Shown here piece by piece: positions 25,560-34,437 of a stretch of DNA of 64,000 nucleotides. Source of the stretch: Cyclobacterium sp. SYSU L10401 (lineage in GTDB: Bacteria > Bacteroidota > Bacteroidia > Cytophagales > Cyclobacteriaceae); NCBI RefSeq assembly GCF_010993705.1, contig NZ_WOFO01000004.1:310001-374000 (forward strand), written 5' to 3'. Both the position numbers and the translations under genes were made by a program. The first letter of the stretch is position 1. Each line of letters starts with the position of its first letter. The notes beneath the pieces are model-generated. The model had not been told where the DNA came from. It was given only the letters and a program-made list of their open reading frames with translations, and searched no databases.

Positions 25560-27485
25560 ATGTTATCCATCAATAATCTCTCTTATTACATTGGGGGGAG
25601 ACCCCTTTATGAAAATGCTTCCCTACACATCAAGCCCAGGGACAAAATTGGTTTGGTAGGTATAAACGGTTCTGGTAAATCCACCTTGCTAAAAATCATC
25701 TATGGGGACATTCAACCCAGCGGCGGTGAAATCCAAAAGGCGAAAGATTGCAGCATTGGCTTTCTAAACCAGGACCTGCTTTCTTATCAATCTGAGGATA
25801 GCATCCTGGACGTGGCATTGGAAGCGTTTAAAGAGACCCTGGCCCTACAGGAGGAGATTGATGCGGTGCTCAAACAAATGGAAACGGACTATTCCGAACA
25901 AGTCATCGAAAAGCTGGCTCATTTACAGGAAAGATTTGAAGCCCATGAAGGCTATACGATCAAAGCCAAAGCCGAAGAAGTGCTGGAAGGGATTGGGTTT
26001 CAAACGGCAGACCTGAACCGGCCCTTGAAAACTTTTTCAGGTGGCTGGAGAATGCGGGTCATGCTGGCCAAGCTGCTATTGGAAAAACCCTCCCTGCTGA
26101 TGCTTGATGAGCCTACCAACCACCTGGATTTACCCTCTATTCAATGGGTCGAAAATTACCTGAAATCATACGAGGGAGCCGTTGTTGTGGTATCTCACGA
26201 CCAGACGTTTTTGAACAATTGTAGTGAAACTACGGTGGAAGTTTCTCAGGGGAACCTGACCAGCTATGCTGGAAACTACGCATTTTACAAAAAAGAGAAG
26301 GTAGCCCGGGAAGAAATTCAACAGAATGCCTATGAAAACCAGCAGCAGATGATCAAGCAAACAGAACGCTTTATCGAACGCTTCCGTGCCAAGGCCACCA
26401 AATCCAATCAGGTACAATCCCGGGTCAAGGCGCTGGACAGAATGGACAGGGTTTCTGAAGTGGTAAGGGATGAGGTATCTGTAAATTTCAAATTCAAATT
26501 TTCGCAAAAATCAGGCAGAGATGTGGTGGTGCTGGACGGCGTCTCTAAATCTTTTGGTGACCTGAAAATCCTGGACAATGCCCACGCCCGCATCGAAAGG
26601 GGAGATAAAATCGCCCTGATCGGTGCCAATGGAAAAGGAAAATCTACTGTGCTCAGAATCATCGATGGCTCTGAGCCCATTCAGGGCCACAGGGAAGATG
26701 GCTACAATGTGATCAAATCCTTCTTTGCACAACACCAGCTGGAAGCCCTGGGTATCAACAATGAAATCCTTCAGGAATTGGCGCAGGAAGGCAGCAAAAA
26801 AACGGAAACTGAACTCCGGAATGTACTGGGCTGCTTTCTTTTTACCAATGAAGATGTTTTCAAAAAGATAAAAGTACTTTCGGGTGGTGAAAAATCCAGG
26901 GTTGCCCTGGCCAAAACGCTGATCTCTGAAGCCAACTTCCTGCTTTTGGATGAGCCTACCAACCACCTGGACATTCAATCCGTGAACATCCTTACCCAGG
27001 CGCTACAGCAGTATGAAGGCACCTTTGTCACCGTGTCCCATGACAGGTTATTTATACAGGGAGTAGCCAACAAAATTTGGTACATCGAAGACCATCAAAT
27101 CAAGGAATACCCTGGCACATATGATGAGTATGTTTACTGGCGTTCCCAGCAACCACAAAAACAAGATACGGTACCAGCCGCTTCTCCTAAGAAAGAAACC
27201 CCTCCTCCAGTAGCAAAAGCTGCTGACAACGGAAAAGATCCTGCCAGAAAAACGGTTATCCGAGAAAAGGAAAAAGCCTTGGAAAAACTGGAGGAAGAAA
27301 TTACCAGGCTGGAAAAGAAAAAACTGGCCCTGGAAAATCAAATGGCTGATCCTTCCGTTTATGGAGATGAAACCCAAATGCAGGAGCTCAATGCTTCCTA
27401 TTCCCTGGTCCGGCAGGACGAAGTAAAACTCAATAAGGAATGGGAGGCATTGGCGGAACAGATTGAAAGCCTGCAGGGATCCTGA
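25560..27485 (+). CDS. ABC-F family ATPase
   Basis: This soluble protein has two ABC ATPase domains and no membrane part, the hallmark of the ABC-F family that acts on ribosomes. Walker A motifs are GINGSGKST (residues 34-42) and GANGKGKST (about 354-362). Signature motifs are TFSGGWRMR and LSGGEKSR, each followed by LLMLDEPTNHLD or LLLDEPTNHLD. A linker (about 250-310) separates the domains. The C-terminal 90 residues are a predicted coiled coil (EKEKALEKLEEEITRLEKKK), as in Uup/YdiF-type members. Roles in translation quality control or DNA-structure binding are both reported for relatives. The start is the ATG directly after the -7 box. Confidence 0.93.
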   Translation: MLSINNLSYYIGGRPLYENASLHIKPRDKIGLVGINGSGKSTLLKIIYGDIQPSGGEIQKAKDCSIGFLNQDLLSYQSEDSILDVALEAFKETLALQEEIDAVLKQMETDYSEQVIEKLAHLQERFEAHEGYTIKAKAEEVLEGIGFQTADLNRPLKTFSGGWRMRVMLAKLLLEKPSLLMLDEPTNHLDLPSIQWVENYLKSYEGAVVVVSHDQTFLNNCSETTVEVSQGNLTSYAGNYAFYKKEKVAREEIQQNAYENQQQMIKQTERFIERFRAKATKSNQVQSRVKALDRMDRVSEVVRDEVSVNFKFKFSQKSGRDVVVLDGVSKSFGDLKILDNAHARIERGDKIALIGANGKGKSTVLRIIDGSEPIQGHREDGYNVIKSFFAQHQLEALGINNEILQELAQEGSKKTETELRNVLGCFLFTNEDVFKKIKVLSGGEKSRVALAKTLISEANFLLLDEPTNHLDIQSVNILTQALQQYEGTFVTVSHDRLFIQGVANKIWYIEDHQIKEYPGTYDEYVYWRSQQPQKQDTVPAASPKKETPPPVAKAADNGKDPARKTVIREKEKALEKLEEEITRLEKKKLALENQMADPSVYGDETQMQELNASYSLVRQDEVKLNKEWEALAEQIESLQGS

Positions 27486-27509
27486 ACGCCAATCATTTAT
27501 TCTTCTGAC

Positions 27510-28787
27510 ATGAAAACTTTTCTTCTTTGCTTGATTCCCTTTATCTGCCTGCTTTTGTCGTCTTCCAGTATTCAGGCGCAGGAAGTGTATGAAAATCGGG
27601 TTTTTGAGGACAATATCCAGACAGTGCAGTTATTTCCCGCTTCGGATGATTTCGCGGCACAGATGACCTCTCCGGTTATTGCCTTGAAAAGTCCCGTGCC
27701 TTTGGTCCTTCAATTTGACGATATTGCCTATGAATCGGACAGGTATTCGGCCAAAATCATTCATTGCAATGCAGACTGGACCCGCTCCGGCCTGCGGGAT
27801 GCCGATTATCTGGAGCAATACAACGAATACAATGTGGATACCTATGATTACAGCATCAACACCAGGGTGCCGTATATCCACTATACTTTTCAAATACCCC
27901 GGGTCAACCGCAGTGGAAATTACATCATCAAGGTTTACCGGGGCCGGGATGAGTCCAAACCCCTGTTGACCAGGAGGTTTATGGTATATGACAACCAGGT
28001 AGCCCTGGGAGCTTCCGTGGTACCACCCAGCAAAAATGAAGACCGTAGGACTGCCCAGCAAATCAACGTAAACGTTAATTACAGTAACCGGGAACTTATG
28101 GATCCCCTAAACAATACCCTTTTGGTGATCCGACAAAACCAACGGTGGGACAATGCGATTGTGGGATTGAAATACAACAACATGCGGGAAGACCTGAAGC
28201 AGTTGCAATACCAACTGTTTGATGGCAGCAATACTTTTGAAGCAGGCAACGAATTTCGGTTTGTAGACCTGCGATATGTACGAACCAGAGGTAGAAACAT
28301 TGCTTCCATCAGTATGGAAGAAGATGCGGTATTTGCTGAGGCAGGCGTGGATCAAAGCAGAAGGGGTCAGGGCTACCTGGAATACCTGGACATTAATGGT
28401 CAGTTTGGCATTTTTAATGTGGAAAGGCAAAATCATGAACTGGAAAGCGAGTATGTCTTACTCACTTTTAATCTGGAAACGGAAGAGCTTCCCTCGGCCC
28501 CGTTTGTTTTGGGTGCCTTGAGTAACTGGGGCAAAAATCCAAATGCCAAGATGGTCTACGACCAGCCATCGGGAAAGTATCAGGCGACTCTTTTCTTAAA
28601 ACAGGGTTGGTATGATTTCCAGTATGGGCTCCGCAGTGATACCGACTGGGACATGGAGCCTTTTGAAGGCAACCATTTTCAGACCGAAAACGAGTATGAG
28701 GTTTTTTTCTATTACCGTGACATGGGCTCACGGTATGACGAATTGATCGGTTACACCATACTCAATCCGAATAAGCGGAGGTTTTAA
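27510..28787 (+). CDS. Type IX secretion system plug-type protein (DUF5103)
   Basis: This exported protein of the DUF5103 family is now described as the plug of the type IX secretion translocon, which blocks the SprA channel in its resting state. A signal peptide (LLCLIPFICLLLSSSSIQA-Q) is followed by a beta-rich N-terminal domain with QFDDIAYESDRYSAKIIHCN. The C-terminal region (about 320-425) has an immunoglobulin-like pattern with QGWYDFQYGL. The length of 425 is typical. It follows the ABC-F gene by 24 bases and ends at a strong terminator. The plug role is taken from the family, not tested here. Confidence 0.87.
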   Translation: MKTFLLCLIPFICLLLSSSSIQAQEVYENRVFEDNIQTVQLFPASDDFAAQMTSPVIALKSPVPLVLQFDDIAYESDRYSAKIIHCNADWTRSGLRDADYLEQYNEYNVDTYDYSINTRVPYIHYTFQIPRVNRSGNYIIKVYRGRDESKPLLTRRFMVYDNQVALGASVVPPSKNEDRRTAQQINVNVNYSNRELMDPLNNTLLVIRQNQRWDNAIVGLKYNNMREDLKQLQYQLFDGSNTFEAGNEFRFVDLRYVRTRGRNIASISMEEDAVFAEAGVDQSRRGQGYLEYLDINGQFGIFNVERQNHELESEYVLLTFNLETEELPSAPFVLGALSNWGKNPNAKMVYDQPSGKYQATLFLKQGWYDFQYGLRSDTDWDMEPFEGNHFQTENEYEVFFYYRDMGSRYDELIGYTILNPNKRRF

Positions 28788-28793
28788 AAATAA

Positions 28794-28840
28794 ATTGAAA
28801 TAAAAAAACCCGGAATGTATCCGGGTTTTTTTATTTCAAT
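28794..28840. terminator. Long bidirectional terminator overlapping the cas6 stop
   Basis: A perfect 21-bp stem (28794-28814 with 28820-28840) closes on a 5-base loop. It contains A7 in one arm and T7 in the other, so it can act on both strands. The right arm includes the stop codon of the opposing cas6 gene. Confidence 0.88.
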
Positions 28841-29735
28841 CATTTTCTTCTTCTGTTTCGGTACTACCGTTTCCCTCATCCGCCCTTTCGTCATTTTTTC
28901 TGGGCTCATGAGATTGTGACCGATAGGGGACAAAACCTTCTCTTTTAAATTTATAAGGCTCGGTACGTTGGCTGGGCATATTATTGGCCAGATCAAGCAT
29001 GCCGAAGCCTTTGTGGGTAAAGGCCCCCAAACCGCATTTGAAGACAAAATCCTGTACTTCTCCAGCGGCATACAAGGTAAAAGGAAGGGTGTATCCCCTT
29101 ACTTCATATTTCACATCCATATCATAGACAGAATAAATTCTTGCAAATTTTTTCTGTTGCTCCCGCAATTTATTGACATAATTCATGTCAGGAACTACCT
29201 GGAACTTGTAAAAAGATTCCATCTGTTCCTGATCGTACCAACCAGATTTCTCCATCCTGGTCAGGGTGGATTCATACAATAAATCTGAAAATTCGTCTGT
29301 ATCCGGATTGATAAACCTTTTTCCGGACTCGTCATCAAAAGTGGGTGTCAGCAAGACAAGTGGAGAAATACAAACAAACTTATTGGAGGTTTCAAGTGGT
29401 GGTTCAATCTCCTTTTCTGTGTACTCTGGAGACAAAATCAAATTTCCCAACTCAATTTTGGGGGTTTTAAACACTTGCTCCAACAGGTAATCGATAAACG
29501 CTTCATCCGGAGCGGATACGACAAGGGTAACTAAGCTGGAATAATAGTGCAACCCACTCCTACTAACCTTGGTTTGACCTTTCAAACCAGAGAAGTTAAA
29601 GTAATTGTAGTTAAAAAACTCTTCTTGTCCACCTTTAACAATCAAGCCTTTGAGAAATTGGGCCAAGATGTACTGGTGGTGAAAAGGCAAGTAAGCACCT
29701 TTGTTCTTTAAGGAAAATATTAATCTAATTCTCAC
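28836..29735 (-). CDS. cas6: Stand-alone CRISPR-associated endoribonuclease Cas6
   Basis: This is a Cas6-type RAMP protein; in CRISPR systems Cas6 cuts the repeat RNA to release guide RNAs. The N-terminal ferredoxin-like fold begins MRIRLIFSL and continues with LPFHHQYILAQFLKGLI, giving candidate catalytic residues H19, H20 and Y22. The second domain ends in the glycine-rich loop GLGAFTHKGFGML near residues 235-247, the best Cas6 signature. After it comes an acidic, low-complexity tail of about 50 residues. No other cas gene and no CRISPR array were seen in this window; the neighbours are a T9SS plug gene and ychF. It may supply an array elsewhere or have another RNA-processing role. Confidence 0.83.
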   Translation of the reverse strand: MRIRLIFSLKNKGAYLPFHHQYILAQFLKGLIVKGGQEEFFNYNYFNFSGLKGQTKVSRSGLHYYSSLVTLVVSAPDEAFIDYLLEQVFKTPKIELGNLILSPEYTEKEIEPPLETSNKFVCISPLVLLTPTFDDESGKRFINPDTDEFSDLLYESTLTRMEKSGWYDQEQMESFYKFQVVPDMNYVNKLREQQKKFARIYSVYDMDVKYEVRGYTLPFTLYAAGEVQDFVFKCGLGAFTHKGFGMLDLANNMPSQRTEPYKFKREGFVPYRSQSHEPRKNDERADEGNGSTETEEEND

Positions 29736-29845
29736 GACGTTAAAAATGAAAAGTTAAACAATTATTAAATACATCAATCTAACAGAATAAACTAATTTAT
29801 GGGTAAATAAGTTGCAACAAACTTAACAATAATATTTGAATTTGT

Positions 29846-30943
29846 TTATACATTAAACCGAAAATGCATGATATCTCCGTCACAAACTACATATTCTTTA
29901 CCTTCAACTGCAATTTTCCCGTTTTCACGGCAAGTTGCCTCTGTTTTGAACTGCTGATAATCCTTCAATTTGATCACCTCTGCCTTGATAAAACCCTTTT
30001 CAAAATCCGTATGAATCACTCCTGCAGCTGCCGGGGCTTTCCAACCTTTTTTGATGGTCCAGGCCCTGACTTCCTGAACGCCGGCCGTAAAGTAGGTGAT
30101 TAAATTCAATAACCTATACGCAGCGGCAATCAATCGGTTCAAACCGCTTTCCTTCAAGCCGTATTCTCCCAAAAACATTTCTTTCTCCTCCTCATCATCA
30201 AACTCCGCAATTTGCGCTTCCAATGCTGCACACAACAAGATCACCTCCGCATTTTCATTTGCCACCTCCTTCTGGAGTTGCTCCACATGAGCATTTCCGG
30301 TTTGGATGCTTCCCTCGTCTACATTGGCCACATAAAGTACAGGCTTGATCGTCAACAGGTGGATATCCCTGATGGCTTCCAGGTCGTCCTCATCGGCATC
30401 TACCGCCCTGGCATTCTGTCCGGCTTTCAAAGCATCCTTGAATTTATGCAGGCTTTCCATGGCCTTTTTTGCTTTAACATCTCCACTTTTAGCCACTTTT
30501 TCCAGCCGGAGGATTTTCTTATCCACAGATTCCAGATCTTTTAGCTGCAATTCCGTGTCGATAACCTCCTTATCGAATACCGGATCCACTGAACCTGCCA
30601 CGTGAACAACGTTGGGATCCTCAAAACACCTGATCACATGGATGATGGCATCCACTTCTCTGATATTTGCCAGAAACTTATTGCCCAGACCCTCTCCCTT
30701 GCTGGCCCCTTTTACCAGGCCTGCTATGTCCACGAATTCAATGACCGTAGGAATAACCTTCTGTGGATTTACCAGGCCTTCTAAAATCTGCAATCTTCCG
30801 TCGGGAACGGTCACTACCCCGACATTGGGTTCTATGGTACAAAAAGGGAAATTTGCTGCTTCAGCTTTTGCACTCGATATCGCATTGAATAATGTTGATT
30901 TCCCCACGTTGGGCAAACCAACAATTCCACATTTTAGTCCCAT
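29846..30943 (-). CDS. ychF: Redox-regulated ATPase/GTPase YchF (OLA1 family)
   Basis: This universally conserved Obg-like P-loop protein binds ATP and ribosomes. G1 is GLPNVGKST (residues 8-16), G3 is [19 protein letters not shown], and the helical coiled domain lies around 130-190. The altered G4 motif that favours ATP (NVDE) is visible in YVANVDEGS. The C-terminal TGS domain ends with [14 protein letters not shown], the canonical YchF ending. At 365 residues it has the standard length. It lies 5 bases after the AI-2E transporter stop on the same strand, so the two may be cotranscribed. Confidence 0.96.
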   Translation of the reverse strand: MGLKCGIVGLPNVGKSTLFNAISSAKAEAANFPFCTIEPNVGVVTVPDGRLQILEGLVNPQKVIPTVIEFVDIAGLVKGASKGEGLGNKFLANIREVDAIIHVIRCFEDPNVVHVAGSVDPVFDKEVIDTELQLKDLESVDKKILRLEKVAKSGDVKAKKAMESLHKFKDALKAGQNARAVDADEDDLEAIRDIHLLTIKPVLYVANVDEGSIQTGNAHVEQLQKEVANENAEVILLCAALEAQIAEFDDEEEKEMFLGEYGLKESGLNRLIAAAYRLLNLITYFTAGVQEVRAWTIKKGWKAPAAAGVIHTDFEKGFIKAEVIKLKDYQQFKTEATCRENGKIAVEGKEYVVCDGDIMHFRFNV

Positions 30944-30948
30944 GAATG

Positions 30949-32040
30949 TTAAATCTTATCTATTTTAAATATTCTGTATTCTTTATACCCTTTGTATAAT
31001 TCTTTGATTGAAACCCTGAAAATGGTATAAACCGGTATGGCAAAGATCATTCCCAATACCCCTGCAATTTTTGCTCCCACAAAGATAATCACAAATATTT
31101 CAAGCGGGTGTGCTTTTACAGATTTAGAAAAAATAAAAGGCTGTAAAATCACATTATCGCTCAATTGAACCACCGAAAATACTGCCAGAATCTTTATCAG
31201 GAAAAAATATATCTCACTGGCTGCATTGAATTCCCCGGTAGACAGGCCTACCAGTACACCAAAAGTTGCCCCCAGGATTGGCCCGGCATAGGGGATGAGA
31301 TTGGCCACTGCTGCGAAAACAGCTATGGTCATGGCATACTCAATATTTGCAATGGTTAAGCCTATGGAAGCTATGGAAAAAATAACGGACATCTGTATCA
31401 ATAATCCCAGGAGGTAATTGGAAAGCAATCGTTCTACTTTGTGAAAAGTAGCTACAGATAGCTCAAAATATTTATTGGGAATGAAGTTCATTAAATTTCT
31501 GCGGAGCAAACCATTCTCCAGAAGCAGAAAAAAAGTAATAAAGCCCACTGCAAGGATTCCTATAAAAAACGTGCTGGTGGCTGATATAACCCTATTGACA
31601 AATCCCTGAACATTTACTTCATTAAGACTGCTGATCAGGTTTTCCTTGACCAGATCAATCAGGTATCCGGGTTCATTGTTGATCAGGTTTAACTGGATCA
31701 ATATGGCTTCAAAATTATCTATAGGTCGCTGAATTTGGTCATACAGGTAATTGATGTCCAAATCTCTTAACAATTCAATTTGTGAGCGAATAAGGGGCGT
31801 AAATAAAAGTACCAATAAAAACCCCACAGACAATATCGCCAAAAAAGAGAGAAAGATGGCAATGCCGCGAGGAATGTGCTGTCCCAGAACATACAAGTTG
31901 TTGATTTTATTGGTCAATGGCCGGAGGGCTGCTGCCAATACCATGGATAAAACAAAGTACAAACTGATGTCAGAAAAATACCAGCCGACCAAAAATACGA
32001 GAGTGGTTACAATTACCGCTGTGAGGAATACCTTGACCAT
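30949..32040 (-). CDS. AI-2E family transporter (first copy)
   Basis: This inner-membrane protein belongs to the AI-2E/PerM family of putative exporters; some members are Na+/H+ antiporters and the name does not prove autoinducer transport. Seven to eight hydrophobic helices are visible, with the family block [22 protein letters not shown] near residues 240-262 and the downstream [20 protein letters not shown]. The length of 363 is typical. A second family member lies at 37789-38868, and the two differ strongly, so this is not a recent duplication. Confidence 0.9.
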   Translation of the reverse strand: MVKVFLTAVIVTTLVFLVGWYFSDISLYFVLSMVLAAALRPLTNKINNLYVLGQHIPRGIAIFLSFLAILSVGFLLVLLFTPLIRSQIELLRDLDINYLYDQIQRPIDNFEAILIQLNLINNEPGYLIDLVKENLISSLNEVNVQGFVNRVISATSTFFIGILAVGFITFFLLLENGLLRRNLMNFIPNKYFELSVATFHKVERLLSNYLLGLLIQMSVIFSIASIGLTIANIEYAMTIAVFAAVANLIPYAGPILGATFGVLVGLSTGEFNAASEIYFFLIKILAVFSVVQLSDNVILQPFIFSKSVKAHPLEIFVIIFVGAKIAGVLGMIFAIPVYTIFRVSIKELYKGYKEYRIFKIDKI

Positions 32041-32169
32041 GAATCAAAAATAACAAAAAAAACGAATCCGGCTCATGTACCTGCCCAATACAGATCCATT
32101 ATCCTGATTCGTTATCCTATAAACTTACCTGTTCAGCCTTTCCCGATAATAAAACTGCTCAAAGGTCAA

Positions 32170-32520
32170 TCAATCCCACTTCAGATCGTCACCAAATTTA
32201 TTGTTTTCATTGTTGGTTTCAGAAGGTTCCGGCTCTGTATCAAACTGAGAAAAATCAAAATCAGCCATCAGGTCATTCTTCACATGGTCTACCGCATCCT
32301 GTAGGGCTTCCACAAACTTGGCGAAGTCTTCCTTGTACAAGAATATTTTATGTTTCTCGTAGAAAAAATTATCATCCTTGATTTTCCTCTTGCTCTCCGT
32401 TATGGTCAAATAGTAATCATTGGACCGGGTAGATTTCACATCAAAAAAATAGGTCCTTTTTCCAGCCTTTACCCTTTTGGTGAAAATCTCATCTCTTTCG
32501 TAATCTTTGTTATTTTCCAC
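32170..32520 (-). CDS. DUF3276 family PUR-alpha-like nucleic-acid-binding protein
   Basis: This small cytosolic protein (116 residues) belongs to the bacterial PUR-alpha-like DUF3276 group, whose members bind single-stranded nucleic acid through a Whirly-like fold. The core runs from DEIFTKRVKAGKRTYFFDVK to KHKIFLYKEDFAKFVEALQD (about 10-92), with a short acidic tail ending KWD. The family is typical of Bacteroidota and spirochaetes. Its role in this organism is unknown. It stands as a single gene, with about 130 and 170 non-coding bases around it. Confidence 0.9.
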   Translation of the reverse strand: MENNKDYERDEIFTKRVKAGKRTYFFDVKSTRSNDYYLTITESKRKIKDDNFFYEKHKIFLYKEDFAKFVEALQDAVDHVKNDLMADFDFSQFDTEPEPSETNNENNKFGDDLKWD

Positions 32521-32692
32521 TATCCGAACATTTATTTTTGTAAAAAAGAATTTAGTGCCAAGTTAAATCAATTCAACTATCAAATTCAAGTTATTGCCCG
32601 TTTTTTTTTCCAAAATCTGGGATATTGTTCAAATTACCTATTGGAAAAGACAATTTTATGAGTACAAAAGATGGTATAATCTAAGTATCAAC

Positions 32693-33040
32693 TTATTCTC
32701 CGTGCATGAATTGCTTTTTGGCCATCAACTCTTCCTCCGATTCCCTGTGGTCCGGATCGTCTACACAACAGTCTACCGGGCAAACTGCCGCACATTGAGG
32801 TTCCTCATGAAATCCCGTACACTCTGTGCATTTCTGCGTTACAATATAATAAAACTCATCGGAAACCGGCTCCTGCTTCTCATCCCCGCTCACTACCGTT
32901 CCATCGTCTAAAGTGACTTCCTTTAACTCCGTACCTCCGCCCCAGGTCCATTCGATACCTCCTTCGTAAATGGCGGTATTTGGACATTCTGGTTCGCATG
33001 CACCACAATTGATGCACTCATCGGTTATCATGATTGCCAT
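32693..33040 (-). CDS. Ferredoxin-like protein with two [4Fe-4S] clusters
   Basis: This 115-residue electron carrier starts MAIMITDECINCGACEPECP, giving a complete CxxCxxCxxxCP motif. A second cluster is formed by CTECTGFHEEPQCAAVCPVD, with a six-residue insertion, as in Alvin-type/YfhL-like ferredoxins. Between them is an insertion of about 40 residues. The ATG at 33040 is preferred over an upstream frame extension of 23 residues because it directly starts the ferredoxin fold. It has its own -7 box (33064-33071) and is divergent from the acyl-CoA reductase, which it might serve or might only neighbour. Confidence 0.92.
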   Translation of the reverse strand: MAIMITDECINCGACEPECPNTAIYEGGIEWTWGGGTELKEVTLDDGTVVSGDEKQEPVSDEFYYIVTQKCTECTGFHEEPQCAAVCPVDCCVDDPDHRESEEELMAKKQFMHGE

Positions 33041-33063
33041 TTTTCTTCTTTTTTGTTTGTTTG

Positions 33064-33071
33064 CAAAACTA
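33064..33071 (-). promoter_or_regulatory. -7 box (TAGTTTTG) for the ferredoxin gene
   Basis: On the minus strand TAGTTTTG matches TAnnTTTG, with a CTTG resembling the -33 element 20 bases upstream. The ATG follows 23 bases downstream of the box. Confidence 0.5.
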
Positions 33072-33191
33072 CTAACCAAAATACAATCTAACAAGGAAAA
33101 TAATTCCACTTTAGGTAAAATATACCCTATACATTAATTGCTATACTAACTATTACCTCTGAGAGTTAGCTTTCCTTTCGGGACATTTTTT

Positions 33192-33199
33192 TATCTTTG
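33192..33199 (+). promoter_or_regulatory. -7 box (TATCTTTG) for the acyl-CoA reductase gene
   Basis: TATCTTTG is an exact TAnnTTTG match and lies 52 bases before the ATG at 33252. A TTTC at the -33 position is a near match to TTTG. Confidence 0.55.
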
Positions 33200-33251
33200 T
33201 GTCCATTTCGACCAATTATTATCGCAAATCCATCTAGCCAGAGTCCTTCCC

Positions 33252-34316
33252 ATGAATGTGAACCAAAGATTAATCCACCTCTCAAACTGGCAGCAACGCA
33301 TAAAAAACACCACTCAAGAGGAAAAAAATAATTTATTTGACCGAATACGCAACCAAAACAGCTGGTTTACACCTAAACAATCGGAACTTGCGCTGGAAGG
33401 CATTGTCAATTACCTGTATCCTGAAAAACTCCGGCAATGGCTGGGGCAATATGAATTCCCTGATCCAAAATCTTTTAAACCTAAAAATATAGGCATTATA
33501 ATGGCCGGCAATATCCCTGGGGTGGGATTCCATGACTTGCTATGTGTACTAATAGCTGGTCACCAGGCTAAAATTAAACTGTCCTCCTCAGACAATATAC
33601 TGATCCCCTGGCTGGTCGCTCTGCTATCGGAAGTCTCCATTGAGCTGGGCCAAGCCATTTCATTTGAGGAAAGGCTCAATGGGATGGATGCTTATATTGC
33701 CACCGGCAGCGATAATACCGCCCGCTATTTTGATTATTACTTTGGCAGGTACCCACATATCATCCGTAAAAACCGTACTTCTATAGCTATTCTGGACGGG
33801 AACGAATCCCAGGAGGACTGGAACTTACTCTCCAGGGATATTTTCCAGTACTATGGACTCGGCTGCCGAAATGTATCCAAAATATATGTCAGCAATCAGA
33901 AAACTTTACAGGCTTTTCTGAAAGGCATGGATCCGGCCCATCAGTTAATCGATCACCACAAATACCTGAACAATTACGAATATAATAAATCCAAATACCT
34001 GGTCAACCGAAGCCCACATTTCGACAATGGACACTTGTTGCTGGTTGAGAGCAATGAATTGGTGTCCCCTATATCTGTGGTGTATTTTGAGCTATATACC
34101 GATTTGACCCGGCTACAGAAACAATTAAAGGAGAAAGAAAACAAAATACAGTGTGTTGTTTCCCGAGAAGGCTGGTTTGATGGAAGTACACCTTTTGGAA
34201 GCGCCCAGTGTCCGGAGGTGTCCGATTACGCTGATAAGGTGGACACATTAAAATTTCTTTTGAACCTGGATCAGGAAATCCTGAGGTATGCAGAAGGTCC
34301 TCAAAAACAAGGCTGA
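33252..34316 (+). CDS. LuxC-type acyl-CoA/acyl-protein reductase
   Basis: This belongs to the acyl-CoA reductase (LuxC) family of the aldehyde dehydrogenase superfamily, which reduces an activated acyl group to an aldehyde with NADPH. The family's NIGIIMAGNIPGVGFHDLL segment lies near residues 77-95 and SSDNILIPWLVALLSE near 112-127. A YYGLGCRNVSKIYV block follows near 197-210 and contains the candidate catalytic cysteine (GCRN). The length of 354 is shorter than LuxC (about 480), as in many Bacteroidota members. No luxAB or luxDE genes accompany it, so bioluminescence is not implied; lipid or fatty-alcohol metabolism is more likely. Confidence 0.85.
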   Translation: MNVNQRLIHLSNWQQRIKNTTQEEKNNLFDRIRNQNSWFTPKQSELALEGIVNYLYPEKLRQWLGQYEFPDPKSFKPKNIGIIMAGNIPGVGFHDLLCVLIAGHQAKIKLSSSDNILIPWLVALLSEVSIELGQAISFEERLNGMDAYIATGSDNTARYFDYYFGRYPHIIRKNRTSIAILDGNESQEDWNLLSRDIFQYYGLGCRNVSKIYVSNQKTLQAFLKGMDPAHQLIDHHKYLNNYEYNKSKYLVNRSPHFDNGHLLLVESNELVSPISVVYFELYTDLTRLQKQLKEKENKIQCVVSREGWFDGSTPFGSAQCPEVSDYADKVDTLKFLLNLDQEILRYAEGPQKQG

Positions 34317-34383
34317 ACTTTTTAAATCCTTTATAAATAAGCATATAAATAGTGCAAAATAGCCGGATAATGGCTGGTTTTCT

Positions 34384-34391
34384 TATCTTTG
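34384..34391 (+). promoter_or_regulatory. -7 box (TATCTTTG) for aconitase
   Basis: TATCTTTG is an exact TAnnTTTG match, 46 bases before the aconitase ATG at 34438. No exact -33 TTTG was found. Confidence 0.55.
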
Positions 34392-34437
34392 CCGCTCAAT
34401 TGAATTTTCTACAATCAACAGTATAACTTCATTATCG

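Noticed and set aside
28836-29735. A CRISPR array near cas6.
   Set aside because: No regularly spaced repeats of 20-40 bases were found on reading either flank or the rest of the window.
33252-34316. A bioluminescence (lux) operon.
   Set aside because: Only a LuxC-family gene is present, without luxA, luxB, luxD or luxE.
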